Made by a program: the position numbers and the translations under genes
Shown: piece after piece, positions 1-12,245 of the stretch
Numbering within the stretch: the stretch's first letter is position 1
How the letters are laid out: each line of letters opens with the position of its first letter
The notes under the pieces: generated by a model
Told to the model about the DNA's origin: nothing
Databases searched by the model: none
What the model saw: the letters and a program-made list of their open reading frames with translations, nothing else
Assembly (NCBI GenBank): GCA_033558025.1
Contig: JAUCEF010000009.1
Span: forward strand, 2,170,001-2,234,000
DNA from: Phytophthora sp. 'mugwort'
Taxonomy: Eukaryota > Oomycota > Peronosporomycetes > Peronosporales > Peronosporaceae
Reading direction: 5' to 3'
Length of the DNA stretch: 64,000 nt

Positions 1-915
1 ATCGCGATCTTCCGCGGGTGTGCCGGGAAGTCAATGCCGTAAAACCTCCCCCCACAAAGAAGCTGCTGAGCATCCTTTTTGAACTGCTCCGGGTTTCGAT
101 GCAGCTGCTCGGCTGCCGTGGGGTTGAGCACGTAATCGATGCCTGGCTCCAGAAAGATCAACTATAAAGCAAGTAGCAATCAGCGAGCATTCAGAAGAGG
201 GTTAACCAATACTGCATAGCACCATTGTGAAGTGAGGTTGGTACACGTGATTAAATTACCTGTAATCCGAGCAAGACGGTGTTGATGCTGAGCACAGGGC
301 GCCAGTCCTTGCCAAGAATTGACATCATAACCTTGCCCGTCGCGATATCAATATTAGGATGCCACACTCTGCTCACAAAACCACGTAAGCACACTTTGGT
401 AAGACGATAGCTCTTACACACGCAGGTGAAGCCATAACTAATGCAGAAGTACCTCGTTTGACACCTCACGCTGGGAGCTACAGTTTGGCACAAGCAAAAA
501 AATCACATCCAAGCAGAATTATGAACACCGGTCAGCGCAATGCCTCACCGCAAGTATAATTCACTGTCCTCACTAGTGCCCTGTTCACGCGATATCTTAC
601 CGTGAAAGGGGTACGTCCTGGGGATGTCCACGAAAAAGGTGAAGTCCCCGTTAGCAAATGGGCCCGACAAGTCATTAATCGAGATCGTGAAGATCAGCTG
701 CAGCATATTGTTCGCCCCGTCAGGAAACTCAACACGAGTCTTTGCTTGGGCGCACGTGAACTTGGCCTTGGCCAGCTAGTAGCAATGCAACAACAAGAAC
801 AAAACGGTCGAGTCAGTAAACTTCAACAGCAACAGCATCCTCCAACATTACCAACGCGTACCTCGTTCACGTCTTTCCGCACTCGCAATGCGGCAAAGTC
901 CGAGCGCATGTACAT
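1..915 (-). CDS. UBC12-like E2 (ubiquitin/NEDD8-conjugating fold) without the catalytic cysteine; 3' end outside window
   Basis: Five exons read on the minus strand: 915-862, 775-601, 477-453, 368-260 and 161 to beyond base 1. The frame stays open across every junction and each intron has GT..AG ends. The start at 915 (MYMRSDFAALRV) gives an N-terminus aligning with the RIQKDINEL helix of UBC12/UBE2M. The UBC core follows: FTFFVDIP, YPFHAPSVRC, then VWHPNID, ILGKDWRPVLSIN and LLGLQLIFLEP. The TIN-like and LEP segments resemble NEDD8 E2s more than ubiquitin E2s. In active E2s the HPNI motif is followed by a GxxC motif; here the residue after GKV is Met, so the thioester cysteine is absent. By family knowledge such proteins act as non-catalytic UEV-like partners; the actual role is unknown. 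Roughly 175 residues are visible. It is divergent from the gene at 1320. Confidence 0.75.
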
Positions 916-1319
916 GCTGGGCGCGTGAGAAGAATACGGCTCTGCCAGCGTGAATGTCGGCGTCCTGAACGCTCCCGTGCCACGGCGTACGCGACTGCTA
1001 CTTGGCCGCTGGAAGCTCGTGCTCGCCTACTGTATCGCTCAGGTGCTGGTACGCCTACAACTGCGTCGTATAGTCGTCCGCGAGTTCGTGCTGGAGCCGG
1101 CGAAGTGGCGCTTGCTTGCTTCCCTGCTTGCTGGTCCGACCGACTAATGCACCCCTCCGGCAAAACGGCAGAAGCGATTTCACATTGGTCGATATCCATT
1201 CCATTTCATCCAATGAAATAAGTTGAGCAAACCAGACCTTGACCGGTTCAGCTTCTGCGACGTCCTATACAAACAGCAAGTTAAACGGCGGAAGACCTGC
1301 AAGCTCTCTTGCCTAAGAC
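916..1319. promoter_or_regulatory. Shared upstream region of the divergent E2 and HPS5-like genes
   Basis: About 400 bases separate the two divergent start codons. Both promoters must lie here or overlap the 5' UTRs. Several ORFs cross this stretch on both strands, but they are GC-rich shadows with no recognisable domain. I could not pick out a convincing initiator element. Confidence 0.4.
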
Positions 1320-4300
1320 ATGCCGCCAAACGGGGGAGAAGCGGCGACTACATCCGCCGAGCGTAGCCGGCCTCTGCTGCACTATAAGGACCTGGGGCTG
1401 GCCACACAGAACCGCAAGGTCCGCTTTACCTGCGTGCATGCGTCTGAGAACTTTCTCGCCTGCGGGTACGTATCCTAACCGCAATGGCATCACGAGTGCG
1501 GACAGGAATGATGATCACTGCAAGTACTGACTTAACGTAATTCAATTCCGCATTCCTGGAGACAGAGCTAACAATGGCAGCGTGTATCTGTACGCGACGT
1601 CGGCCCTGAACCGCAGTGAGGGAGACCGGGCGCCGGCCAAATACCACCTGGTCAAGACGATCTCGCCGCCCAGCAACGATCGCGTGGCTGTCACGTGTTT
1701 GAGCATCTGTCCGCTGCAGAAGCGCCTCGTGGTGGGCACAATGCGTGGCGTCGTGTACGCCATTCAGCTGTCGGACTACCACAAGATCGGCGAGAAGGTC
1801 GAGTTCTCGCATGACTTCCACGCGGGCTTCCCTGTCACTTGCTTCCTGTGGGACAAGCGCGGCACGAGGCTTTTCTCGGCTTGCAATGCAGGACTTGTCT
1901 GTCAGACTGTACTGCGTATGGGTATGTCGGCGATCTTTGGCAGTACTGATACCGAACTGCTGCTCAAGGAGGAAACAGGGATTGTACAGGTAAAGTATAG
2001 TCGACAGAATGCTGGAGCATAGTGAAGTATGACTGACAATAGGTTATTGATTATGCCTCTTCAACTCGTTCAGCTAGATCTTGCGAAAAGTGAGAAGTCC
2101 TACATCCTGATGGTATCATCTCAGTTGCGCGTGCTGCTATTGAACCTTACTGCCGGGGACGGCAGTGCTGTTCAAATCGGTACGAAGGCGCGGCAAGGAT
2201 CGTATGGAGCGTGCTTCTTTACCAACCTGAATGTTGAGTCGATTGATCCGGCGAAAAAGAGGGAGATTAGAGTTTTTTCGTCGCGACCGGGTCGACGTGT
2301 GTGGGTTGCAGACCCGCAATCGGGTACAGTTTCGTCGACGTTGAAATTCTCGCTGAGCAAGAATCCTACGCAATTTCTTCACAGTCCACAGTGTGCTATG
2401 GAAGAAGGTATGCTTTGCGAGGCTAATACAAATCCTTTCTTAGCGCTTTTGGGGACAAGCCACCATATCGAACTTAACGTAACGTTTTTCACTGTTTTCA
2501 GGAATCCAGCCTCGAAATTTGTCCGTTAACAAGCTTGGCCGCTTCCAGTTCCTGCAAGATCCGCCCTATGCACCGGAAGATGTGAAAGACGCGACAACAT
2601 TGCTGGTGAGTTGGAACGTGGGATCAAGTGTTCTGTTCTTCCTCGATCCCTTTGCCGTTGAAATTGTTGAGTGGCATCTGGATTTGGGTATCATCCACGA
2701 TTTAAAGGTATGCCGCGATTACGGGCTAGTCGAGTGGGGTTACGACTCTAATTGCGAGTGTGATTCGTGTCGAGTAGATTGTCAACGAAACCACGTTAGT
2801 GGTCCTTCATGGTGACGCGCCAAAGGTATCTTTGATCCAGTCCTGCTCGGCAGATCAATTCCTTCAGATTTATGGCTCGGACGATATAAAGAAGGCCGTT
2901 GAGGTGAGATTATGCTTTCACTTTACTTGTCTTCTAGTGGTCATATATCTAAAGCGAATTTTAATGCGTGCTTTAGCTTGCCATCGAATTTAACTTGAAT
3001 GATGCTACAGTCGTGGACTCGCTACAGACTCAATGGCTGGCTTATCTGGGTAAAACTGGTGCAAAGCCTGGAGAGTATGACGAGCTAACTACTTCCCTAA
3101 AAGCGCTTGCGGACAAGACTAAAGCACTGGAAGAGCAATACAGGGTGGCAGTCGAGTCTGGTTTTCCAACGCCGACTGATGCGCAGCCATTGCAAATTAT
3201 ATTCAAGCAGCGTCCGCAACAAGCAATATCAGCGGCAACTGCCGCGACAAGTGATTTATTTGCCAATCAGAGTGACTCCACGAATACGGAAGTTACCCTG
3301 GGAACCGGTAGCACTCTACATAAGCCCATCGAGTACTTTGACGTACTGGCGCCATCAGATCAATCATACTCCAAGAGCATTTGTGCGCCTGATGGATCAT
3401 TCTTGGAAGCGAGGCTGATGGATATTCCGGAGCTACCACGGACCAATACCGTGCTTGCTGATGATTTTCGTGAGAATTACATGGAGGTGGTGATGGAGGA
3501 AGTGAAACGGTCCGAGCAAATGCGCAATGAGGAAGTTGCCATGAATATGAACCTTCTGCCAGTACTAAAAGATGGTTCAAATGCCGCAGCAAAGGCGTTT
3601 TCAACATTCATACCAGGCAGTAGCATGCTTACGCACCTAATGGACGGGTCTATGATAACCGATCGGTTTGGCCGCTCGGACGCTTCTGGAATCTTTCGTA
3701 ATTTTCCCGATCTCGATGGCGATGATCTTGTTATCGACCCGGATCCTCGACTACTTCAGCGGAGGTATACACACGGTCAGAGGCTCAAAACCGATACTAA
3801 TGAGTTCTCTGTGTTGCGGATCGCAATGTCAACGATTGGAGAGGCAGACGAAAGCAATCTTGACACGGAAGTGCTGCTGGAGGCGATTTCGATGGATATT
3901 TGGGACTCAAACCTCAAGTACACATCAAATTTATCCATAAGTGAACAGCTGAACCTCCCGGAAAGCGGACAGGATAGCAAAGAAAATGCACACATTGGAA
4001 GAAAAGTGGTTGAATACAATCAAAAACGTGGAAAGGAAAACGAGAAGGAGGTCGAATCGCGCGAGTCGAAACCAGCCCCAATCGAGACTTTGAGAATAGA
4101 AACATCCATCTCCGCAGCATCGTTGTCCGAAGCTTCTACTCCTGTTAACAAGTTCAAGCAGCGTCTTGTGCATCGAGCATCGATGTCTCCAGACGCTGGA
4201 CGTGCAGCCCAGCGTGCGATCCAAAAACATTTTGGAGCGACACCGAGCTGTGAAATCAAGCTGAAGTGCATGGTAGGTGGCCGAATCGCTGTCTCACCAG

Positions 4301-6561
4301 AGTTAGAGCCAACTATTCGACGTGACGTCAGCGAACTATCTTCAGAGCTTCAGGCAGCTTCGGCTACAGCCGAGAAAACAAAACAGCTCACGCGTAGACT
4401 TTGGCCGGCATCAGGAATCACAAGAGTATGCGCATGCCTCACAAGTTTGTACTTGCTACAGGGCGACATGAATCAAGTGCAGGCGGCAATTAGCGCGTGG
4501 TTGAACTGCTTCGACCCTACTGCGCAGCACGAATGCCCAGAAGTAAGTGATGACTCCATCGAAAAGAAGAGTAAGCTCACTAATGCGCCTGCAGTTGCAG
4601 CTGGATTTGCCCGTGGCGAGGCACTTGTCGATGGCGATGGTCTACCACTGACAAGAGGCGACTGGAACCTGGTGCGCACGCTGGTGTCAATATATTTTGC
4701 GATTTGGGCTGCTGGATCGAAGTTGCATCTGCACCCTTTGAACCCAAAAGACCACGCTGATATCGAATTGTATAGATTATATGAAAGCGAGATGGGAATA
4801 ACTATGACGCTGGAACCACGTTACCAATGGGATAATGATAATGACGACTCTGAAGCTGAAGCAGCCACATCAGATGAGATCGAGGCATTCGTAGCCAAGT
4901 ACGGTGTGTACATTAATCCGGACCTTGCTGCTGAAGTCTGCAACCTTCGCCAGTTTACAGGTGCATTGAAGATTGTACTGGATGAGGTCGTTTCCAGCTC
5001 TGACATGGAGGAGACATGTGCTGATATTGTGAGGTGGATCTCGGAGAAGGAGAGTGGCAAAGCCTTTTTAGCATTGAGACAGCGCGACTCCCTTTGCCTC
5101 TTGCTGCACTTGCTGGACATTTTGCTGAAAAAGTGCCCTCGGGAAACGATTGACTTGTGCGTGAGTAAGTATCCCGTGTTGTACCCTTGGAACATCGAGC
5201 AAGCCCTCTTTGGGACAGAGCTTGACTGGGAAGCAACAGAGGAAGGGGAAAATAGTATCCGTGGAATTTTGAAGCCAACAACGGTGACCCAGACGTCGAA
5301 GTACTTTCGATACCTTGTGCGGCTTCTTGAAGAGAAGGGCGACGAAGCTGGTAGAGATGCGCAAGTTGTCAGCAGATGCTTGGACTTGTGTTTTGCTGAT
5401 ACCGCGGTGGTGGGCGACGTTTTTGATCAAGACGAGAGATCCAACCGCATCGTTTGGGTTGCGACGCTTGTTCGCCAACCCGAAAAATATACATATGACC
5501 ATTTGAAGTGCTGGAAAATGTTTGCAGACAACAACGCCTTTTCCGCTCTACTGGAGCTGACAATGCTATCTCTGCGAGACGAAAGCGACGCAGCTTCACT
5601 TAAACGTGGATTCAGTGAATTGTCGGAATTGGTGACACTCATCACGAAAAGCGATGAGCTGTTCGTTTTCGACGCAGTGTTCGAGCGAGTGGCAGTTCTT
5701 CCGCACAGCTCTGAGGAGTGCCTAACTAAGATCCTAAGCCAAATTCAAGAAACTGTGTCAATCGAGAATCACAACGAACATTTGTGCTCTGCATTGATTC
5801 ACGCACTGTTGAGCTCAGTGAATCTCGGCTATGGCATGCGACTTCTTGCTCGCTATCCACTGCTCTTTGCTGCTACACCACTACAAACTTATCACACGAT
5901 TGTTGAAACGCACGTGCTCACTGAGCGCCAAAAGCAAGAAATCGTGCAAATATTGGAGATTGTGGACACCAATGTGTGGGCATCATACAAGGAAGATGTG
6001 TCAGCCACAAGCTCCGTGTCTTTTGCTCCGCAGCTTGCTGCTATCCTGCAGCTTGAGATTGGTGCGCTTTTTCCAGCAATGAGCCGAGAGCAATACGAGA
6101 TGTGGGAAACCAAGTGCAAGCAGTACGATGAAGAGACAGCAACATACCGACTAAGTAAGGTCGAGGAAACAGAAGACGATATCGGATATTTGTGCAAACC
6201 GATTGGACCTCGGCGTACTATTAACCGAGGTGCGGGATCGCAGATGTCTTTGGGCGCAGCTCCGATGGCTTGTCGCTCCTTTGAGTATCGGAATAGTGAC
6301 TGGGGTGGTGAAGTGCAATTGCATGACTCTACTTGCGGGGCGTGCGAACTTCCAGTGGTGATTATCTGTGACAGTATGTTTTGTAACTTGCTGTTGCTCT
6401 TTGAAATCGCCGAGCTAACTCGTTTTCTTTTTTGTTCAGGCAATGCCAATTTGGATGTGGCGTTGCTTCCTTGTGGCCACGCTTTCCATGAACATTGCTT
6501 GGAAGATAGTTCGTGCCCAGTTTGTTTGGAAGCCAATCTGAGCACGCTGGACTGCTTTTGA
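1320..6561 (+). CDS. HPS5-like BLOC-2 subunit: WD40 N-terminus, long helical body, C-terminal RING-like zinc finger
   Basis: Seven exons: 1320-1465, 1566-1989, 2074-2407, 2502-2707, 2778-2903, 2977-6373 and 6440-6561, giving about 1584 residues. The lengths keep phase at every junction. The N-terminus reads as WD40 blades (FLACGANNGSVYLY; RLVVGTMRGVVYA). The segment IVQLDLAKSEKSYILMVSSQ, with YGACFF and SSRPGRRVW, parallels the HPS5 stretch VQLDY..LLISSL / YGACFF / ARPGSRMWE. HPS5 is a subunit of BLOC-2, which sorts cargo from endosomes to lysosome-related organelles. The middle of the protein is acidic and low in similarity. The C-terminus has CGAC, then LLPCGHAFHEHC and CPVC, a RING-H2-like pattern as found in VPS8 and VPS41. 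The 66-base last intron is a multiple of three with no in-frame stop, so retention would lengthen the RING loop. HPS5 identity is likely; TECPR2 or another coat protein is the alternative. Confidence 0.75.
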
Positions 6562-6780
6562 AGTACTATTAACTCGAAGGAAGGAGAGGTATACATGTAG
6601 TGTTTATTTTGCTTTTATTGCGCGGATTCATGATTTCAGTATTCTTATAACTTTTGTGTGATCACCGTTTTTCTCTTACCAAGGTGGCTTTGGACTATTT
6701 ATTGAGCAGTTCGAAACGCGTACTTGGAAGTACTTTGAAGTAGCTGCTGAATATTGTTACTGATGTCTAGTAAGTGACCG

Positions 6781-8999
6781 CTAATGTAGAGGACTCGTTT
6801 GAGGCTGAGTCGAGGATTTCTTTCCGCGCTTGCCACGATTCACGATGAGGCCCACTAATTTCTTACGCATGTGCCGGTCAATCACAGTTTCATCGTCCGC
6901 TAAGTCTACTGCTGCTGTTCCCGCGTTGGTGCCGTCTTCGGCCTCGTCGTTACTGTAAATGCCGCCACCGCCCACAACTTCGTGGGCAGAAGTATGACCA
7001 CCACGTCTAACTGAAGAAACTTTCGGTTCCTCCACGGGAGGAGGTACTAAGAATGAGGACCTGACCACACTTGAGCGCGACTTGGGGCGTACACGAACGT
7101 TGGCTGGTGATGCGGTAGTTGATGCCATACGTAAGATGAAATGTTCCTCGGTCTCCGAGGGCGCAGGCGCGCGCAGGGAGCTCTGGTGAACGCCAGACTT
7201 TTCGTCCGTGGTTGGGGCGCCACCGATGAGTGCAGAGGCTGATCCTAAACTGTTGGCATTTGTGGTTGTCTCGGACCGGTGTAATTCACGCTCGGCCTTT
7301 TCGCGATTGACAACATCAAGAACACGGTTGAGCTTCTGCTCCATGAGATGCAATAAGTCGGGTGTGGGTGTCTCCATTGCTCGGCTAAGCTCATGCTGGT
7401 CATCGTAATCCAACGATCCGTGCACCGTGCTGAGCTTAGTAAGGCATTTCAGCATGCACGCTCGAAATGCATCCATGAGCACGTTGGCTCGGTTGCACTT
7501 CTCCGCCAGCAGAGCGGCCTCTTTTTCGGTCTCCTTTAGCCTCTCCGACGTCTGATCCATCTCCTGGTATATCGTACGCGAGTTGGCTGCTGCGCTTCGC
7601 AAGTGGCTCAATGTCTCGTTCAGCTGCTTGTGCCGTTCTCGCAGCTTGCGCATACGCGCGTCACTGACCGTGTGCTCCTCCTTAAGGGCACGTAAAGTTT
7701 CCTCGCGTCCAACGTACTTGGCAATGATCTTGTCCACGTCGTTCGTGCCGGCAGCCTCGACAATCTGCTTCAGCTCTGCCTCCACGCGCATCAACTTGCG
7801 GTCGGTGTCTGAGAGCTCTTCCTGGATCTCGGAAAAGTGGGTCATTTGCGCCGACGATTCGCGGCGTAAGCGGCGCGTCTCCTTCTGCTTGAGCTGACCC
7901 AAAGCTGCCTGCACGTTCTTCTTTCGCGAGACTTCGCGTGCCTCAAGGATGTCGGACTTCAACCGTGTCTGCTCTACAGCATGCTGCAAGTCATCTAGTG
8001 CCCGAATGTTGGTCTGCTTTTTCTCCCACCAGTCCGTGTAGAGCTGCTTGTACGCACTCTCGGCCGCTGATTTTTCTTGTCGTAGTGCAAGTAAACCTGA
8101 CATACCACCGGAGAGTTCTTGTCGCAGAGTTTGCAATGTCTTCTCTTTCGCCAAAGTCGACTTCTTTGCGTCTAATGCCTCTCGTGCCAAACGCTGGATC
8201 ATGTGGTTGTACACGCCGCGGTCCGTCAACTCTTCCTCCAGTTTCGATTCATAAAGCTGCAGATAAAAAAACAATCGTGTAAGTTTCGAGCCAACTTGAT
8301 ACCAAGCCAATCTAACCAACACGTACAGAAGATTTGTTCTCAATGTTGGCCATTTGAGACTTGGTGTGTGAGTTGTCCACCATGCGGCCGTGCAGAGTCA
8401 TCGTCATATTCTCCACTTCCTCCTCGAGTTTCTAAAGCAACGTGGCATACCCATTGTGTTTAAGTTGACGAGTCTCACCAAATATTCGCCCAGAAAACTT
8501 ACTTTGATTTCTTGTTCTTTGCGCCAGTTTGCACTCTTGATCGCGTCGTGCTCCTAAAGAACATGAATGAATCATAGGCAGTCAGCAACTTGAAGGTCTC
8601 ACTTGCAGTGTATCATCTCGTTGCTTACCCGGCGCAGACTAGCGACCTCATCCACCTCTTTCTCAACAATGTGCGTCTCATCCCCGACCAAGATGCCTAG
8701 AGACGACAGATACGGCTGTACTGACGGCGCCGTTACCTTTCTGCATATAAGCAATAACAGCAAATATTCATGAGATCAAGCTCCCTTCCCATTCCATCCC
8801 ATCGCCAAGACTCGTACATTTTGTTCAGTCCACGTCGCGGTGACAGCATCGATTCCGTGGCTTTGGCATCTGATGTCGCCTTGGAATCAGTGGACAGCCA
8901 GCGCTGTCGACCGCCGAAAGTGCCTCGCGTCCTCTCTGTCTGCGAGCCATCATGCAGCGGAATCTGAATGGTCAGCTCGTCTTCCTCTCGCACGTCCAT
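6781..8999 (-). CDS. Coiled-coil protein, outer-dynein-arm-docking (ODAD/CCDC151-CCDC114) type
   Basis: Five exons on the minus strand (8999-8818, 8740-8629, 8553-8503, 8431-8327, 8256-6781) give about 641 residues; all junctions keep phase. The first 60 residues are polar and unstructured. From about residue 75 to 480 the protein is almost continuous heptad coiled coil rich in E, K, R, L and Q. The stretch around YVGREETLRALKEEH resembles the repeat motif in docking-complex subunits that tether outer dynein arms to axonemal doublets. The C-terminal 130 residues are Ser/Pro/Gly-rich with a basic tail (RGKRGKKSS). Oomycetes make flagellated zoospores, so an axonemal role is plausible. Coiled coils give weak homology, so the family assignment is tentative while the coiled-coil nature is clear. 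It is divergent from the hydrolase gene starting at 9270. Confidence 0.6.
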
Positions 9000-9269
9000 C
9001 GTGCCGCAGCTTTATCGCGCGAGTTTGCCTCGAAATCAGCCAGAACAAAGCTCTTCGGCTGCGATAGAACGACTCGCAGCTCGCAAGGTATATTTTTTGC
9101 CTGGTCAAGTTGAAACTCGCAAATAGCTGTAGCCATTCTATCATCGCTACTCCTATTCTTAGCCTGAGCGTACCGTACTTCGTCAAATTAGTGCAGCTTT
9201 TATTTAATCCTACTGGTCTCGACCTAAATATTTCGGGCTTTCTAGGCCGGACAGCAAGCCGCTCGAGGA
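9000..9269. promoter_or_regulatory. Bidirectional intergenic region between the coiled-coil and hydrolase genes
   Basis: Only about 270 bases lie between two divergent start codons. The half nearer the hydrolase is AT-rich (around 9190-9240) and the other half is GC-rich. No specific promoter element was recognised. Confidence 0.4.
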
Positions 9270-12165
9270 ATGCTTACGCCCAGTGATTGCCAGTGCGGCC
9301 ACGTGCACGACGATGAGCATGATCACGACGAAGCGGAGGACGATCAGGTACACACTCGTCCATTCTGCTCGTAGCACACGCGCAGTCTCTTCTCACGTAA
9401 TTGATGCTGTTAAATTCAGCCGGCGCCGTCCCTCGCCTATCAACTATGGCATCCCTGGCGGCTTATCGTGATGGTAAATTATCATATTGCGGTTTCCCAT
9501 AGTTTATATCATATGAGTATACGTTATGACCCCGACGCTATCATATGACGCAGAACCCGCTGCCGGTACTCATCGTGTTCATGATCGCCAACACCGTGTT
9601 CGTGACAGTGGGAGGGCTCTTACGCCTCTTGACACACCTACTGACTCTCCCGGGGCTACTGGTAGTGCTGGTACTCGCAGTCATATTGGGCATCCGACGA
9701 GTGGCCTCTCTCATGGCATATCCCGGTCAGTTGAAGCTTGTGATCCGAGAGGGGGAAGCCAACTTCGCTCGACTGACCAAACGCCGGCTGCAGATCTTCA
9801 CCGAAGCAGCCGCAGAGCTCGCAGCCGTGCTGGACCCCACTACCACCGACAAACCCATGAGACTTCGCTTCTTACAGGTCCATCAGAACTTTACGTTCGC
9901 TTATGAGACTTTAATGCTGCCGGTGCTGCGGTCACTGGAGATCATGGAACGAGATGGACATTTAGGTAATAACGGGCATAAGTTACTGCGAGTGCTTCGG
10001 GAGATTGCCAAGGTGAACGCGGAGAAACTGGGTGAACCGTGCTCGAAACTGTGCTCAGCGTCGGAGAAGACGTTCGAGACGCAGAGAGTTAAGCTGTTTG
10101 GCGGCGAGGACAAGGCCGACGCGACGTCGCTGAGGACGACCGAGCACCCGCGGATGAAGCTGTTTGGAGGCGCATCGAAGCCCGTTCTCAAGAGGTCGAC
10201 TACGGTTGATTCGGCCGCATTGGAGGCCGAAGCGGCAGCGAAGCCCAAACCTGCTGAAGCTGCCCATCCGCTTGTGACGTTCGCCGTCGCAGTGAGACGC
10301 CTGCAGGCTGCGATTCCGCTCATCGGACGGCCCCAGACTGACGCGCCAGCGACGAGAAATGTGACCTGGATTGCCAAGGAACTCTGCCGTGGATCAAGTC
10401 CAGAAGTCGACTATATCGCGACGCTCGATATGCTCCGCGCCGATATGACCATTCGCTTCGTACGGAGATTGTATATTATTCTTTGCTTTTGGACGTGGGG
10501 TGTGTCGGCGCTAACGGGTTGTTACGTGTGTATGTACAGAAAGCCGAGCAGCTCTGGATCCCAGGTTATCAAAGACACCAGGTGGACGCGATGCTCATGC
10601 CGCCAGCGGTTAGTGGCCGTGATGCCGTCGACCGCCCTGTTGTCATACTGTGCAACCCGAATGGCGGTCTGTACGAGTTCCACCACCTTCAGATGGACTG
10701 GATCAAATTCTACACGTCCGATCTCGACTGTCATGTGCTAGTGTACAATTATCGCGGCTACGGGCGGTGCAAAGGCTCGCCGTCACCTGAACTGCATAAC
10801 CTGGATGGGCTTGCAATTGTAAACTATCTCAAGACCGAACGGGGCATCAAGCAGGTCGCTGTCCACGGTGAGTCGATCGGCGGACTGGTGGCCACGTATC
10901 TGGCTCGCCACTCTCCTCACGTGAACGTGCTCATTGCTGACCGCACGTTCGCCACGGTGCCGGCGCTCGCCCAGCGAATGATTGGCAGGTGGGCCGGCAC
11001 GGCGGTCGACTGGGTCATGCGCTGGGACACGGACAACGTGCAGAATTACCTTGACGCGACCTGTGCCAAGCTCTTGTGCTCGGATCCGTGCGATGAGATC
11101 ATTTTGGATGGAGCATCGCTCAAGTCGGGCGTTGCGCTGAGCCTCGAGCTGGGCGACAAGACGTTCCGTCTGCCTCGCCAGCGCGCGACTGACGGCTCGC
11201 CCACGCCGCCTGCATCTCCACGAAATTTGGTACACAAAATTCGAACGCGTTGTGGATCTCGAGGCACCCGTCGTGTAAGCGAAGCGGCAAGTAACCCGCA
11301 ACTGGGACAGCCATTGACTGAGACGATGGTAGCTCGCTTTAGTGAAGCTCTGCTATCGATCGGCAGACGAGCGCTGGCGTACACGACACATCGCGATAAA
11401 GAGGAGGTCCAAGGTCACGAGGAAGCCGCGAATACAGGCCAGAAGCCAAGCCACGTGACCATTTCAGTACTGGATGCCGACGTGTCCGTAGCCTCAACAA
11501 CCACTGAAGACTCGACTATTGACGCTGAACACCACCCGATGCTTCCTACAGACTCGGCAGTAGCGCCTGCGTCTATATCCACTACTGCTGCGTTCCCCGA
11601 CGAGTTGTTGGCAGTTGTTTGGATGCAGCTCGCGCGTCTGGACGGATATTGCGGCCAGGTGCTTCTTCAGGCCGCCGAGAGCGGAGGCTACGACAAGATC
11701 CGCGCGTGGACAGCTTCGCTGCTGACGTGGGGCAGTCGCGTCATTCCCGAGCGCCGGAACGTGCATTCGCTCGAGGCTTTCGACCGTGACGGTATATTTA
11801 TTGTGCCCATTACAGTCGCAGAGGCACATGTTATGCTGCAGCACCTTGTGGAGCAGTATCCGCGTCTCAAGTTCGACTATGACGTCGGCTTTATGGTGCT
11901 TATGATCGAGTACTTAAATGATACATTGGAGCGACGATGGCGTCATCTGGATAGCACCAAGACCAGCGAACCTGTCGCAAACAGTGACCAGCACAAGAGC
12001 GTCAAGAAGCCAGATGAGAACAAGTTGGTGATCAACACCGGCGACCCAAAACTTGGCTGTCTATTGCCACTGCATTGCGGCCACAATAAAAACTACGAGG
12101 ACATGGAGAAGCAGGCTTTGAGATACTTTTTACGACAAGTCGGCTTTGTCGGACCCGCCAAATAG
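9270..12165 (+). CDS. Membrane-anchored alpha/beta hydrolase (ABHD/BEM46-like) with a large insertion
   Basis: Four exons (9270-9347, 9420-9473, 9554-10459, 10540-12165) give about 887 residues. The N-terminus has a short His/Asp-rich stretch (CGHVHDDEHDHDEAED) followed by two adjacent hydrophobic segments (PVLIVFMIANTVFVTVGG and LPGLLVVLVLAVILG), suggesting a hairpin or double-pass anchor. The catalytic domain has an oxyanion motif NPNGG, the strand YNYRGYGRCKGSPS and a nucleophile elbow HGESIGG (Ser about residue 458). The acid is probably the second Asp of CSDPCDEI. The His is probably in PLHCGHNKNYE near the C-terminus. BEM46/ABHD13/17-type proteins are serine hydrolases at membranes, some removing palmitate. 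Unusually, about 330 residues separate the acid and the His, against a few dozen normally. The inserted stretch holds a Ser/Arg-rich region and a helical segment. The substrate is unknown. Confidence 0.8.
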
Positions 12166-12245
12166 ATTAAAAATAATAATAATTTCACCAGAAATAGACG
12201 CGATCTTTGAAGAGGCGGGGATCTTTTTGACACGCTACGTTTGAC

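Noticed and set aside
867..1221. Overlapping ORFs on both strands near the E2 start
   Set aside because: GC-rich, mutually overlapping and without homology; the E2 first exon uses a different frame.
5892..6596. 234-residue minus-strand ORF
   Set aside because: Antisense to the HPS5-like C-terminus; no family.
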